Shown here: positions 37,455 through 52,559 of the stretch, piece after piece
Position numbering within the stretch: the first letter of the stretch is position 1
Layout of the letters: each line of letters begins with the position of its first letter
Assembly: GCA_020310875.1 (NCBI GenBank)
Contig: CM035416.1
Coordinates: 4,040,094-4,104,093 of the forward strand
Source of the DNA: Ceratopteris richardii
Lineage: Eukaryota > Streptophyta > Polypodiopsida > Polypodiales > Pteridaceae
Direction of reading: 5' to 3'
Length of the DNA stretch: 64,000 nt
Notes under the pieces: model-generated
What the model was told of the DNA's origin: nothing
Database searches by the model: none
What the model saw: only the letters and a program-made list of their open reading frames with translations
Made by a program: the position numbers and the translations under genes

Positions 37455-37472
37455 CACTACAAGGAATACGGG
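37455..37472 (+). repeat. Left terminal inverted repeat of CACTA-1
   Basis: CACTACAAGGAATACGGG, paired with 52082-52099 with two mismatches in 18. TGT target duplication precedes it. Confidence 0.95.
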
Positions 37473-37479
37473 CGTATAG

Positions 37480-37775
37480 TGACGGTTAAGGCGACAGAAT
37501 TTCGTCGCTATAAATTTACAACATGCTTCATAATTAGCGCTGCGCACGAACCGTCGATTAAACGAAGAAGTGAACGATGTTTTTTGCGACTTGTGGCACG
37601 ACGGGGCTGCAACGCTCCCATACAGCATCGCTAACACAACGCTTTTAAATAGCGTCGCATAAGCGACGCTATTTTACGTCGCATAGGCAACGATTTTGGC
37701 ATCGCATAAGCGATGCTAAAAACATGTCGCTTATGTGACGACGGCTAGCATCGCTTACACGACAGTCTATTGACG
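37480..37775. repeat. Left subterminal repeat array of CACTA-1
   Basis: Repeated GTCGCATAAGCGACG/CATCGCATAAGCGATG-type motifs in both orientations (for example GCGTCGCATAAGCGACGC near 37662-37680, ATCGCATAAGCGATGC near 37704). CpG-rich against the AT-rich surroundings. In CACTA elements such repeats bind the TNPA-like protein. Matching motifs lie at 51875-52080. Confidence 0.9.
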
Positions 37776-38099
37776 GACAAAAATAAAAACGTTGGAGGCT
37801 CTTCGATCAGCATTTTCACGCATCCGATCGAAGAGCTCTCCAACATTCGCAATTGTGTTGCGCTTACGAGCTGAAGCAAGTATATGCAGAATTGTTGTTT
37901 TGCCTAAGCTCTCTCTTATTGTCTCCCTCTGTCTCTGTTTCTCTCTTTCTACATCTTTCTCCTCTCTCTCTCTCTCTCTTTATTGCAGGTTATTCAAGAA
38001 GCTAACCAAGCAAAAAGTATGGCTAACTATTGTAAGTACAATTTCTATTCTTTGTATATCATTTGAATTGTGCTATTTTCATTAGATAGCATACTCACA

Positions 38100-39790
<1,691 letters not shown>

Positions 39791-39903
39791 TATAATTAAA
39801 GTATTAAAATGCATGCTTAATATAAACAATAATAACAATCAATAGAACAAAACTCTTCATTACTTAATACCATACACATAATTCAAAACATAACTGTATA
39901 TAG

Positions 39904-40016
<113 letters not shown>

Positions 40017-42879
40017 CAATGTAAATACATATAATCCAATGTCATAATCAACTAAAATCCTAATCATCATCATCATGATCATCATCATCAGCAGCAATAT
40101 CATGATCATCCTGATCTTCCTCATCCTCATCGTCATGATCACCCTGTGACGATCGAGATCGTCCCTCCTGTGTCTGTCTCTCCACCTTATCCATATTTGT
40201 CTCTCCATAATACTCCTGTATTACATATAACAAACATAAATAAATAAAACAATTAAACCATTCATAAAAATAAAATAATTATATAAAATTTAAAAATACT
40301 CACAAAGGCATCAGGATGATCTTGCATATACTCGCTCAAATGCCGATATCCAAAATGTGTAGCATACTCGATCTCATCTTTCGTAGGATATCGGCCATAA
40401 TCCTTCTGCTGCAATGAAACAAATAAAAAACATTAGTTACTTGCATTTTAACTAAAATAAAAAATATACTCACAATAACACATATACTTACAAATGTAGC
40501 TACAAAACCATTATGGCCCATTTGGCCTAGGTGCGATGTGTGGCCCGACTCCACTCTCTTCTTTGCAGCAGCCTGTTTATTCAAGGAAAAAAATACATAA
40601 ATTAAATGTATACTAAAATATATAAAAACTATAAATATAAACTATTAATTTGTGTACCTTTTGCTGAGGAAATGACTCCTGAAGACATAGCTATCTACAA
40701 AAAAACTACCATGACTCAAGTGGTATGTTAGCTCGCCTCTTAATTTTTTCGACCATACAATATCTCCTGTTAATTTAATCTCAAACAGAAAAAAAAATCA
40801 GAATACATACACATATATACACACACATACACATACACATACCCACATACACATATACATGCAAACATATATGCATACATATATGTATACATATACACAT
40901 ATACATACATATAACATAAACACACATATACATATCCACATATATATGTACACACACATGCATGCATATACACTCATTCATACAAAATACATGCATTTAT
41001 CCCTCAATAATGTGTAGTTGTGTATATGTGAATATATGTGTATGTGTAAATGTGTATATGTGAATATGTGTGTATGTGTAAATATATATATGTGAATTTT
41101 TTGTGTATGTAAATTAGATAATTAATATCAAATACCATTATTTGTAGATTATGACCAATCAGATGGAACTCCACCACCATCTCCTCATCGTGCAACGACT
41201 TTATACTGTAAGTATATCAAACATTTAATTTTAAATATATTTGATGGATACATAACTTTTTTTTTTGTTTCTTATTATGTGCAGATTCTGATCAATCAGA
41301 GGGTACTCCACCACCTCCTACCCATGCAAACGACTTCACATGTGTCCTCCGATAGGAATTGTGATGAATTTTACTATGAAGAGCATATTATATGTTGGTG
41401 TAACTCTTGTTATGGCACGTATCAAAGACCACGATTGGAATGTATTGAACATGAGGCATAGTATGTTACTTTTGAGCGTGCACCATCACCTAGTCAACGT
41501 GATAATGCTTGGGTATGTATTTTCTATATATATTAATGTCATTATTTTATTTAAAAACCATATATAAAATCAAATTATTTTCTATATACAGGAATACTTG
41601 CTCGATGATGATGATGATGATAATTTTTCTCATAATGTTAATATACCTCGTACACGTCATGGACTTGCTATTCATCAATTACAAGCAGAGGTTTCTAGAA
41701 ATCCTCTACCTCCTGGTTTAGAGAATGAAACGGCTGGAGATTATCCATTGCCAGCTTGTGATCGTTCTTTAGTACAAACATATGATAGAAGAAGATATGG
41801 AGGATGGAATAGAGGACCACTTCCTTTAAATGGAGAGGTTTTAACTTTTGGGGTAATCTCTATATGATTGCTCCATCCACTATTACTAATGTTGGTCGTG
41901 GTCTCTTTATTGTAGAGGATTTGTATGTGCCTCCGAACTCTGAAGTCACTCTTATGTCATTTTGTGGTCCTATATATGGATGGGTAGATTGGCATCGACT
42001 TTCACGTTATGTTAAAGCATGAGTACTTATGGAATATGCTTGAATGCAGCATCCCTTACTAGTAGAAGGATTTTACATGCAGAAAATGAAAGATTATATA
42101 TTGATGGAAGACCTTACACACATGGAAATATAGCAGGTTTAATAAATAGTAGTCGAGGGTTACATAATAATTCAAGGACTAATTGCACATTTGAGGAGCG
42201 TGAAAATAGTCATGAATCACCATACATGAGTAGAGATGTATCAAGATACATAGTTGTCAATGCTATTACTACATTACATGCTGGTGATGAACTATTAGTG
42301 AATTATGGATGGCGTAGACCTCCAAGAGCACCTTTTAGCTAGAGAGAATAAAAATTTTCTATCCATATTTAATAAGTTATATACTTAATTTTAAAATATA
42401 AAGTTTACTTTCTATTCATTTGTGGAATACTAATGAATTTTATTTATATGTGTAGATTCCAACGTATGATGTTGATGATATTCCTCCACAACATTCACAA
42501 TTACCAGTAAGACCTCATTTATCAGAAGCTTCCATGAGGAGGCTACGCAAAACTAATCCTATGCAATATGAAAGTTGAAAGATCTATATTCAAAAGACGA
42601 TAAAGTACAAGATTTGTGTGACAATGATGAAGATTATGGCATGGCATATTTTATTGAGGATTGGTATCAAAATGACAGTGAGAGCATTGATATTTCTAAA
42701 AATGAGAAATATCTTCGAGAGGAATGTCTAAAGCATGTATATGAAGGAAGTCATTTGACACAACTAAGTGCGAGCTTACTTATTCTCAACCTTCAAAATC
42801 GTTTTGGATGGAGTAATGTATCTATTTTGACACTATTAAGGTATAGTTTTCAATTTTCTATCTATTTATATATATATGC

Positions 42880-42883
<4 letters not shown>

Positions 42884-42914
<31 letters not shown>
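42884..42914. repeat. (TA)n microsatellite in tnp2 intron 1
   Basis: Short pure TA run just before the hairpin. Confidence 0.9.
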
Positions 42915-42917
<3 letters not shown>

Positions 42918-42985
42918 GCAGGTTTTTATTCTTACTTTAGATAAGGTAAGAACAAGAACTTGAATTGAATGGACACTTTTTGTCC

Positions 42986-43790
42986 GCGCATCTTTTAAAA
43001 CTATTATTCTCGAAAAATTTGATTGTTTGGATGGCAGGATACGATTGTTTGTTTTGGAGGATATGAAGTATGTACCTTCATTGAATGATTTGTCGACTCT
43101 ATCATATGTTCATTTTGAAAGTGTGAGAAGTAGATTTATAATTGCTATTCAAAGAATTTGGCAGTGTTTATAGGCCATACAATGGTGACCTGGATGAATC
43201 GCATGCACAGAGGTTACTCAAGATAGAGCAATCTGATTATAATGGACTAGTGCCAGCAGGATTCCTAGGGTATGCAGTAACCCTCTTGCATGTCAATGAT
43301 GAGCATCTGAACTTTAGGATACAAAGTGGAAATCATGGTGGCTTGAGAGGATCACTTTTATACAGCTTGTTCAAAAAACTTCAGTGTCATAAACCTGAAG
43401 TTCTTTGAACAAGCTGTATAAAAGTGATCCTCTCAAGCCACCATGATTTCCACTTTGTATCCTAAAGTTGAGATGCTCATCATTGACATGCAAGAGGTTT
43501 ACTGCATACCCCAAGAATCCTGCTGGTACTAGTCCCTTATAATCAGGTTGCTCTATCTTGAGTAACCTATGTGCATGCGATTCATCCAGGTCACCATCGT
43601 ATGGCCTATAAACAGTACCAAATTCTTTGAATTGCAATTATAAACCCGCTTCTCACACTTTCAAACTGAACATATGATAGAATCGACAAATCATTCAATG
43701 AAGGTACATACTTCATATCCTCCAAAACAAACAATCGTATCCTGCCATAGAAAACAATCAAATTTTGCACGAATATTTTGAAAGATGCAC
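42986..43790. repeat. Near-perfect inverted repeat of a DMS3/GMI1-like (SMC hinge) gene fragment
   Basis: Arms 42986-43384 and 43395-43790 (about 398 bp each) with a 10-bp loop (43385-43394). Both arms are open in the same frame: right arm, minus strand, 43637-43371 (VYRPYDGDLDESH, VPAGFLGYAVNLLHV, LYSLFKELQVYDT); left arm, plus strand, 43142-43408 with a few changes. P-x-GFLG-x-AVN, GLR-x-x-L-x-Y-x-LF and LQVY-x-T are the conserved C-terminal hinge signature of plant DMS3 and GMI1 proteins. Upstream in the arm another coding trace, LFVLEDMKYVPSL, is readable. Transcription on either strand would give a long hairpin RNA. It lies in tnp2 intron 1. The host parent gene is not in this window. 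Confidence 0.85.
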
Positions 43791-43817
43791 ATAAGCATAC
43801 ACATATATAAAATTATA

Positions 43818-43952
<135 letters not shown>

Positions 43953-46900
43953 TTATTTATTTACTTTTTTTAATATATCTTTTTTTGATAAACTTACAGG
44001 TTATTATCTAAAAAGTTTTTACCAAGTCATAATATTCTTCCGACCTCACATGATGAAATGAAGAAGATAATCAACAATCTTGGTATAGATTATCAATGTA
44101 TACATGCATGTCCTAACGATTGTATTTTATATAGAGGTGAATATGCAGACTCTTTGACATGTCCCAAATGTCAATCTCCTCGATCTAAGGGCGAAGAAGG
44201 TAAAATCCCAAAAAAGGTATTGAGACATTTTCCATTGGCTCCATGGATTAGACATATGTTTCAAAGCCCCGAATTATCAAAGCTTTTGACTTGGGGACAT
44301 GATCACAAAGGTACTGATGGAATAATCAGAATTCCTCATGATAGTGTTGCTTTTCAACATATTGATTCTACATGGCCTGAATTTGCACAAAATCCACAGA
44401 ATCTAAAGTTAGGAGTTGCATTAGATGGGGTTAATCCATTCTCCATGAAATCCAGTAAATGGTCAACATGGCCAGTGGTAGTCATAAACTACAATCTTCC
44501 GCCATATCCTAGCATTAAAAAGGAACATTTAATGCTTTCACTTTTAATCCCAGGCAAAAGATAAGTTAAAGATATGAATATATATCTTGCTCCTCTCGTT
44601 GACGATCTTCAAGAGTTATGGAGAGGTATTAATATCATTGATGTATCGAAAAGCATCAATGAAAGACATATTACGGTTCGTGGTATTGTGGCTTAGACTA
44701 TTCACGATTTTCCAAGATATGGTGTTTGTTCAGGTATTGATGTAATTTTTTTATTCAATATGCATGTAAATAAATATGATTTAATCTAATTATATTTTTA
44801 TCATTTTTCATGATGCAAGAATATCTACTAAGGGTTATAAAGCTTGTCCATATTGTGGTGATTGGTTGAGATCAATCTATAGTAAGAATCTCAACAAAAA
44901 TATTTATCTTCGACATCGAAGATTCTTGCTTGATGATCATCCATTAAGATCTAAAAGAGAAGCGATACATTTTAATGGAAAGCTTGAAACAGATCAGTGT
45001 CCAAAACCTATGATGCCTATGGATTGGTATAAAAAATGGACAGATGGACCTTTGATAGATCCAGAAGCAGAAATCTTTAGTGATGATTCAGATAATGAGT
45101 ATGTGAACAGAGGTAAAGGAAAATTGGCACTCGTAGAGAACATATCAATATGGTATTCTTTGGAGTATTGGAAAGAGTTAAAAGTATGTCATCTTCTTGA
45201 TCCTATGCATATATTCAAAAATATTGGTTATTCACTATGGCAGCATCTTCTTGGACTAAAAGATACCACAACATCAAGGAATGATTTGAAAGATCAAAAA
45301 TCCAAACCAAAGTTATGGCCAGTTTTTGATAGACATCGACAAGAAACGACTTATGCACCTGCTCCTTGGGTACTTACAACAAAAGTGATACAGACTATCA
45401 ACAATAGGATTCAATTGATTAAGACTCCTACAGGATATGGAGCATCTTTTCAAAACATGTTTACTATGGATGATAAGAGCTTATCTGGGTTAAAGACCCA
45501 TGACTGGCATAACTTTTTGAAACATATTTTACCTTTGGTTATCGATGGATGTACAACGAAAGGAGCACGAGATGTGATCTATCGTCTTGGATCACTTAAA
45601 GGTAATTATGATACTTTTATATTTAATATGTATGAATATTGGATATCTTTTATTTTTTAATTAACTTCTTTATAATTGTTTTTATGATATGTATAGGTGG
45701 ATTACATCCAAAGAGATTGACAAAAACTCAATCCCACAAAAAAAACGTGAATGCAAAGAGCTACTATGTTTGATGGAGAAAGAACTTCCTACTTCATTTT
45801 TTGATATTCAGGTCATTTATTAGTCCATCTTGTAGATGAAATAGAGATTGCAGGTGTTTTCAACACTCGATGGATGTTTTGGGTCGAACGATTTATGGGA
45901 GTATTAAAAGGTTATGTGCGACAAAGAGAGAAACCAGAAGGATCCATGGCAAAGGGTTGGATGCTTGAAGAGTGCATGTATTACATTAGTGAGTACCTTG
46001 AAAGAGTTCATGAAGAAGCTCCACGTGCATGGACCAACGAGTCTTCTTCAAAAATAACAGATGAGGTATTATCAGATAAGGGGGTTCCATTCTTATTTAC
46101 ATTTCAAGAAAAAATGATGTTTCTACTTTTGTAGCATATAATAGCGAATCCATGCAAGCATTCCTTAGCGAGTACGAGGAACTTCAAAATCTCCAAAGTA
46201 AAAGGCAAAAAAACAAAAGATTTAGACGTAATCTTGATAAAATGAGATTACAGATATATCTTCTTTCACGGATTGGCTATATAGTTGTTTGCAATGCGCC
46301 AACACAAATAATGAAGAAATCTCAGATGAGCAAAGAGAGTTAATGATAGGTTGTGAACGAAAGGTAATTTTATTAAAATAATATTTTATTTTTTTCATAT
46401 ATGTATGTTAGTTTCTATTTACTAATTGAATTTATTTTGCAGGCTCGAATGTTCACTAATATGTGGGCTTTTGGACAGCATATTAGAATCAAAGCCATTG
46501 ATTCTTTAGGTAAAACAGAGGATTCTAGTATTGTTGCTTCTTTCAAACAACTATCACGTGCTAGCTCAAAAGACACGAACCTTATAGATAGTGAACTTGG
46601 TTACATAGGAACTATTGTTGGTATCTACGAAATTTCATTTCGTACATTCAAACAGGTAGAAAAAAGTTTATATTTTTTTTATAGAGTTAGTTATTTTTTT
46701 AAGCACCTAATAATGGGTTTTTGTTGTTATATATTTTGAAAGGTCATTTTGAAGGTTGGCTGGTTTTGAGCGGAGTATAAAGGTAGTAATTCCACATTAA
46801 GAAAGGAATTATCTGGGTTTTGGGCAATTGATTCTTCCAAGGTAATGTGATCTACTAAAGAACCATATATTCTTCCTAGGCATATTGAACAAGCATTTTT

Positions 46901-47479
46901 TTATAAAAACCCAGATGCTCATCCTTGGTGGCAAGTCATTCATGTGCAACCTAGAGGTAGGTCATTGTTTAGAGAGATCGAAGAAAGTCCTCTTGATGAT
47001 TCAGCATCAGATACTGATACACCAACATCTGAAATAGAAATTAAAATCATTATAGGTGACAATGATACTAATCTTTTTGATGAAGAGGATAATTCTCTAC
47101 ATGGTGATTCTACTGATGAGGAAGAGGAATTACCAAAAATAGATATTAATCCATCAATAGATGATGTGATTCATGAGAACATAGATTTAACAATAGAAGA
47201 AATAAATGAAATCAATAAGGATAATGACTATATTGATGTCTTACCAAAATGATGGCAATAATGAAAACATATGAGCAGATTAGATAGTAAATTCTACTAT
47301 AGTTATCGATCAATAACTTGAAGCTTCTGAATGGATATCAGATAATAGATTTTTTATTAACTTGAATAACGGCGAATCCTACTAGGGAGATGAAATCATG
47401 TTCTTCTAAGTTAGAACATGAAGCTCGGGGGTATGCCTAAATATTTTATATATAGCTTTATCTTTGAGAAGCAAATTTT

Positions 47480-48530
47480 TATCATGTATGTATGCATATG
47501 TGTGTGTATTCATGTGTATTATATGTATACATATGTTAGTATGCATATATATGTATTTCATGTATATGTATGTGTTTGCATGTGTGTGATATATGTATAC
47601 ATGTGTTAAATATGCATATGCATTTATGTAAAATATTCTCATGTAATATATGCAAGTGTTTATAATTGTGTACATGTATATATGTATATGTGTCTATGTG
47701 TAAATATGTACATGTAAATATGTATGCATGTATATATATATGTTTATGTGTGTGTAGGCATGTATATGTGATGTGTACATGTATATATGTATATATGTCT
47801 ATGTGTAAATGTGTACATGTAAATATGTTAGTATGTATATATATATTTATGTGTGCATTTAGGCATGTATGTGTGATGCATAATATATCTACTCCATTTT
47901 TTTTTTATGTATCCTATCTACATGATGTGTATATATCTTTATATATTTTATGATCCTCGTTGATTCGAGTAGCCATATATAGAGGCATAAGGTTGGTAGG
48001 AGAGACATCTCTCTAGTAGGACGTCGGAGGAATAGATGCAATGTGTACATATACTTCAAACATATGGCTAAAAGGTTGAATTAGAGTTTTTAAATTAGGG
48101 GTTTTAAAACCCTAATATCGAAATTAGTGTTTTCAATTTAGGATTTTTGAAATAGGATTTATTTATTTATTTATTTATTTATGCGTATGCATGTGTTGTG
48201 TATGTATGTGTATCTATATGTGCATATGCATGTGTTGTGTGTGTATATATGCATGTGTATATGTATATATGCATGTAAATATGATTATATGAGTCTATGT
48301 GTGTGTACATATGATTATGCATGTGTATGTGTATGTGAGTATGTGTATGTGTATGTGAGTATGTGTATGTGTCTATGTGTATTCATTATATGTGTGTAAC
48401 TGCATGCATGTGTATGTGTGTGTAAAAATGTGCATGTATGTGTGTGTATGTATAAATGTGCATGTATATGTATATGTGTGTAAATGTGCATGTATGATGT
48501 ATATGTGTGTGTATGCATGTATTTATACCT
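47480..48530. repeat. TG-rich minisatellite field, right side of CACTA-1 (inner part)
   Basis: ATGTATATATGTATATGTGT-type repeats at 47480-47880 and 48180-48530, with an ATTT run at 48155-48180. Between them, 47945-48015 resembles part of the LTR at 5267-5345 (GCATAAGGTTGGTAGGAGAG). Confidence 0.9.
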
Positions 48531-48539
48531 CTAGTCTCA

Positions 48540-48540
<1 letters not shown>

Positions 48541-48619
<79 letters not shown>
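48541..48619. repeat. (CT)n microsatellite
   Basis: Pure CT run of about 79 bp. Confidence 0.97.
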
Positions 48620-48624
<5 letters not shown>

Positions 48625-49399
48625 CATACATACATGCATAAACACACATACTCATATCCGCATATATATATATATAAGCAGTGCATACCATGCATTATCG
48701 TGACGATGAGCCATAAGTGTCCGCATCTCTTTTAGACACCACTTAAGTGACCATCCTCTCCCAAACTCTGTCTCAAGTGAACTAAGTACGTATTTCTTAT
48801 CCCTCTCATCATGCTCACTACAAAAAAAAAACATAATGTAAATAAAACATAAGATATTTATTTCAATTTATATGTAACATTTTTACTTACTTCCACGGTA
48901 AGTGGACAAAGTGCAGGTAAGAGTCGCATAGTGCCCGCATCCTTCTCTTGAACTCCAGTCCATTCCCTATGTACACAATGTTCCCCTCTGGCTCTATATC
49001 GCACTCTAGTCCTAAGGTGCCTATGCATGTCCTCATAGGCAACTCTGCTCTGCTATCTATCACGTGCTGGAGGTGGTATAGGTGTCCTGAAAATAGATAG
49101 ATAAAAATAAATAAAAATATGTGTTATAATATCATTAAAAAAGTTTATGAAAAAAAAACATACCTATGAGCAGATAGCTCTCTTCTTGCATGTGGAGCCG
49201 CAGAAGAGCCCTCGTCTGATCACTGGGTAAGCGTCTGGATCGTATAGTCCAGCTCCTCATCAGACATCTCTGAGTAATCACGCATTATGGCTCCTAGAGT
49301 ATCACACGGAACTCTTGCTCTCATAAGACTTTTTATGAGAGTGAGTTTTGCCTTTCTCTCTCTACTAGGATCCATAATACCTAATATATAAAACAAAAT

Positions 49400-51785
49400 G
49401 GTTAGAAATCAATATATATGTGTGTACATATGTATGTGTGTATGCATTAAGTATGTGTATGTATGCATGTGTGTGTATGTATGTGTGTGTATGTGTGTGT
49501 GTATGTGTGTATGCATGTGTATGTGTGTGTATGCATCATTATGTGTGTATGTGTCTATGTGTGTATGTGTGTGTGTATATGTGTGTGTATGTGTGTGTGT
49601 CTATGTTTATGTGTGTGCATCTATGAGTGTGTATGTGTTTACGTGTGTGTATGTGTCTATGTGTGTGTATGTTTCTATGTGTGTATGTGTATGCATGTAT
49701 GTATGCATATGTGTGTATGTGTGTGTATGCATTATGTATGCATATGTGTGTGTATGCATCATGTATGTGTATGTAAGCATGTGCATTATGTATGCATGTA
49801 AGTATGTATGTATGCATATGCATATGCATTATGTATGCATATATATGCATGTATGTGTATGTGTGTGTATGTCTCTCTATGTGTGTGTATGCATATATCT
49901 GTGTGTATGTGTGTGTATATGTGTCTATACGTGTGTATGGATGTGTAGTATGCATCATTATGTGTGTATGTGTGTGTATATGTGTGTGTATGTGTGTGTA
50001 TGTGTGTGTGTGTCTATGTGTATATGTGTGTATCTATGAGTATGTATGTGTTTATGTGTGTGTATGTGTCTATGTGTGTATGTGTCTATGTGTGTATGTG
50101 TCTATGTGTGTGTATGTATCTATGCATGTGCATTATATATGCATATGTGTGTGTATGCATTATGTATGCATATGTGTGTGTATGCATATGTGTGTGTATG
50201 CATTACGTATGTGTATGTAAGCATGTGCATTATGTATGCATGTAAGTACGTATGTATGCATATGCATATGCATTATGTATGCATATGCATATGCATTATG
50301 TATGCATATGCATATGCATTATGTATGCATGTATGTGTATGTGTGTGTATGTCTCTCTATGCGTGTGTATGTGTGTGTATATGTGTCTGTATGTGTGCAT
50401 GGATGTGTAGTATGCATCATTATGTGTGTATATGTGTGTATATGTGTGTATATGTGTGTATATGTGTGTATATGTGTGTATATGTGTATATATGTGTGTA
50501 TATGTGTGTATATGTGTGTATATGTGTGTATATGTGTGTATATGTGTGTATATGTGTGTATATGTGTGTGTATGTGTGTGTGTGTCTATGTGTATATGTG
50601 TGTATCTATGAGTATGTATGTGTTTATGTGTGTGTATGTGTCTATGTGTGTATGTGTCTATGTGTGTATGTATCTATGCATGTGCATTATGTATGCATGT
50701 AAGTATGTATGTACATTGTATGCATATGCATATGCATTATGTATGCATGTATGTGTATATGTGTGTATGTCTCTCTATGTGTGTGTGTATGCATATATGT
50801 GTGTGTATGTATGTGTGTGTATGTGTGTGTATGTGTGTGTATGTGTGTGTATATGTGTGTGTATATGTGTCTGTATGTGTGTATGCATGTGTATGTGTGT
50901 GTATGCATGTGTATGTGTGTATGTGTGTATGTGTCTATGTGTGTATGTGTGTGTGTGTGTATGTGTGTATGTGTGTGTGTGTCCATTTGTATGTGTGTGT
51001 ATCTATGAGTGTGTATGTGTTTATGTGTGTATGTGTCTATGTGTGTGTATGTGTCTATGTGTGTGTATTGTCTATGTGTGTGTATTTGTCTATGTGTGTA
51101 TGTGTATGCATGTATGTATGCATATGTATGTGTATACATATGTATGTGTATGCATGTGTATGTGTGTGTATGCATCATTATGTGCGTATGTGTCTATGTG
51201 TGTATGTGTTTGTGTATATGTGTGTGTATGTGTGTGTGTCTATGTGTATGTGTCGCTACGCGTCTATGAGTGTGTATGTGTTTATGTGTGTGTATGTGTC
51301 TATGTGTGTGTATGTGTCTATGTGTGTATGTGTATGCATGTATGTATGCATAGGTGTGTGTATGTGTGTGTATGCATTATGTATGCATATGTGTGTGTAT
51401 GCATATGTGTGTGTATGCATTATGTATGTGTATGTATGCATGTAAGTATGTATGTATGCATATGCATATGCATTATGTATGCATATGTATGCATGTATGT
51501 GTATGTGTGTGTATGTCTCTCTATGTGTGTGTGTATGCATATATGTGTGTGTATGTGTGTATGTGTGTATGTGTGTATGTGTGTATGTGTGTATGTGTGT
51601 ATGTGTGTATGTGTGTATGTGTGTATGTGTGTATGTGTGTATGTGTGTATGTGTGTATGTGTGTATGTGTGTATGTGTGTATGTGTGTATGTGTGTGTAT
51701 ATGTGTGTCTATGTGTGTATGCATGTGTATGTGTGTGAATGCATCATAATGTGTGTATGTGTCTATGTGTGTATGTGTGTATGTG
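49400..51785. repeat. TG-rich minisatellite field, right arm of CACTA-1 (outer part)
   Basis: About 2.4 kb of TATG/TGTG/TGCATATGCAT repeats with local regular arrays: a 10-bp unit TATGTGTGTA near 50424-50572 and an 8-bp unit TATGTGTG near 51543-51695. Segments about 550-700 bp long are themselves repeated (for example the TGCATCATTATGTGTGTATG marker near 49530, 49950, 50415, 51172 and 51740). ORFs of Met/Cys/Val/Tyr, up to 500 codons, are artefacts. Confidence 0.95.
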
Positions 51786-51874
51786 CTCTCTCTCTCTCGG
51801 TCTCTTCTTGCTCTCGCGTCCAAATCCCGGCGTAAAATGTGCCGGGAGAAATCAAATTTTTTTTTTTACATTCC

Positions 51875-52080
51875 AGAGCATCGCATATGCGATGCTGTTC
51901 AGTTTTCCAACGTCGCAAATACCGTCGCTAACTAGCGACGGTATTTGCGACGCTAGCATCGCTTATGCGACGAATGCCACGAAAAAAAAAATCTAAAACT
52001 TTACCATCGCTTATGCGACGCCAGCGTCGCATAAGTGACGGTACCCGTTTTTTTTTTCAATTCGGGGGCGTCGCTATGCC
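51875..52080. repeat. Right subterminal repeat array of CACTA-1
   Basis: GCATCGCATATGCGATGC, CGTCGC-AAATACCGTCGC, GCATCGCTTATGCGACG and GCGTCGCATAAGTGACG motifs mirror the left array. The presumed TNPA-binding region. Confidence 0.9.
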
Positions 52081-52081
52081 C

Positions 52082-52099
52082 CCCCTATTTCTTGTAGTG
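52082..52099 (-). repeat. Right terminal inverted repeat of CACTA-1
   Basis: On the minus strand it reads CACTACAAGAAATAGGGG. Followed by the TGT target duplication at 52100-52102. Confidence 0.95.
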
Positions 52100-52522
52100 T
52101 GTTAGGAACTTCAAAGTTCCAGATACCTTAAAGGAACATCAAGCTCAAGATTGGTAAATAAAATTAACACAGTTGAAAACCTAAAGGAAAAGAACATGAA
52201 CACATGAAGAAAGGATAAACTCAATCCACTCAAGTTTCTCCTGACCATGTTGTACAAAGAAAAGGAAATATTAGCTAAACAGAGACCACGTCATTAAGAT
52301 TAGAGAACCATTCAAGAAAATGAATTATTGGATTGATAAAGCTTAAAGTCCTTTGAAGCTAGTGTCAATCGCACCACCAAGTCTAATCAAAACAATTAGG
52401 TAGGCATCATTCAAACTTGAGTTCAAAAACTAGTGAGTCAGATAGCTCCTATAGTATGGATAGACCCACAATGAGTATGAGGGTAGCTCACTTAAAAGTC
52501 CCAAAAGCACCATAGGAACTAT
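52100..52522 (+). repeat. Gypsy LTR, family G2 (diverged copy), host site of the CACTA insertion
   Basis: Starts TGTTAGGAACTT (compare TGTTAGAAACTT at 20792) and shares GATAAAGCTTA, AGTGTCAATC-CACCA, AACTAGTGA and GCACCATAGG-ACTAT with 20792-21228. CACTA-1 lies directly against its first bases, and TGT is the target duplication. Confidence 0.65.
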
Positions 52523-52559
52523 GTACATAGTTACTAGTCTCACTAACAACACAAATGAC

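Noticed and set aside
41158..42342. SET-like ORF as an ordinary host gene unrelated to the transposon
   Set aside because: It lies inside proved CACTA ends, shares upstream exons and phase with the transposon transcription unit, and no host gene flanks it.
43142..43637. Two convergent small genes at 43142-43408 (+) and 43371-43637 (-)
   Set aside because: They are the two arms of one inverted repeat; the apparent starts are TTG codons, and the frames are fragments of a DMS3/GMI1-like gene, not full genes.
49398..51823. Long Met/Cys/Val/Tyr ORFs, up to 500 codons
   Set aside because: Translations of TG-rich minisatellite with low-complexity composition; multiple frames are open at once.
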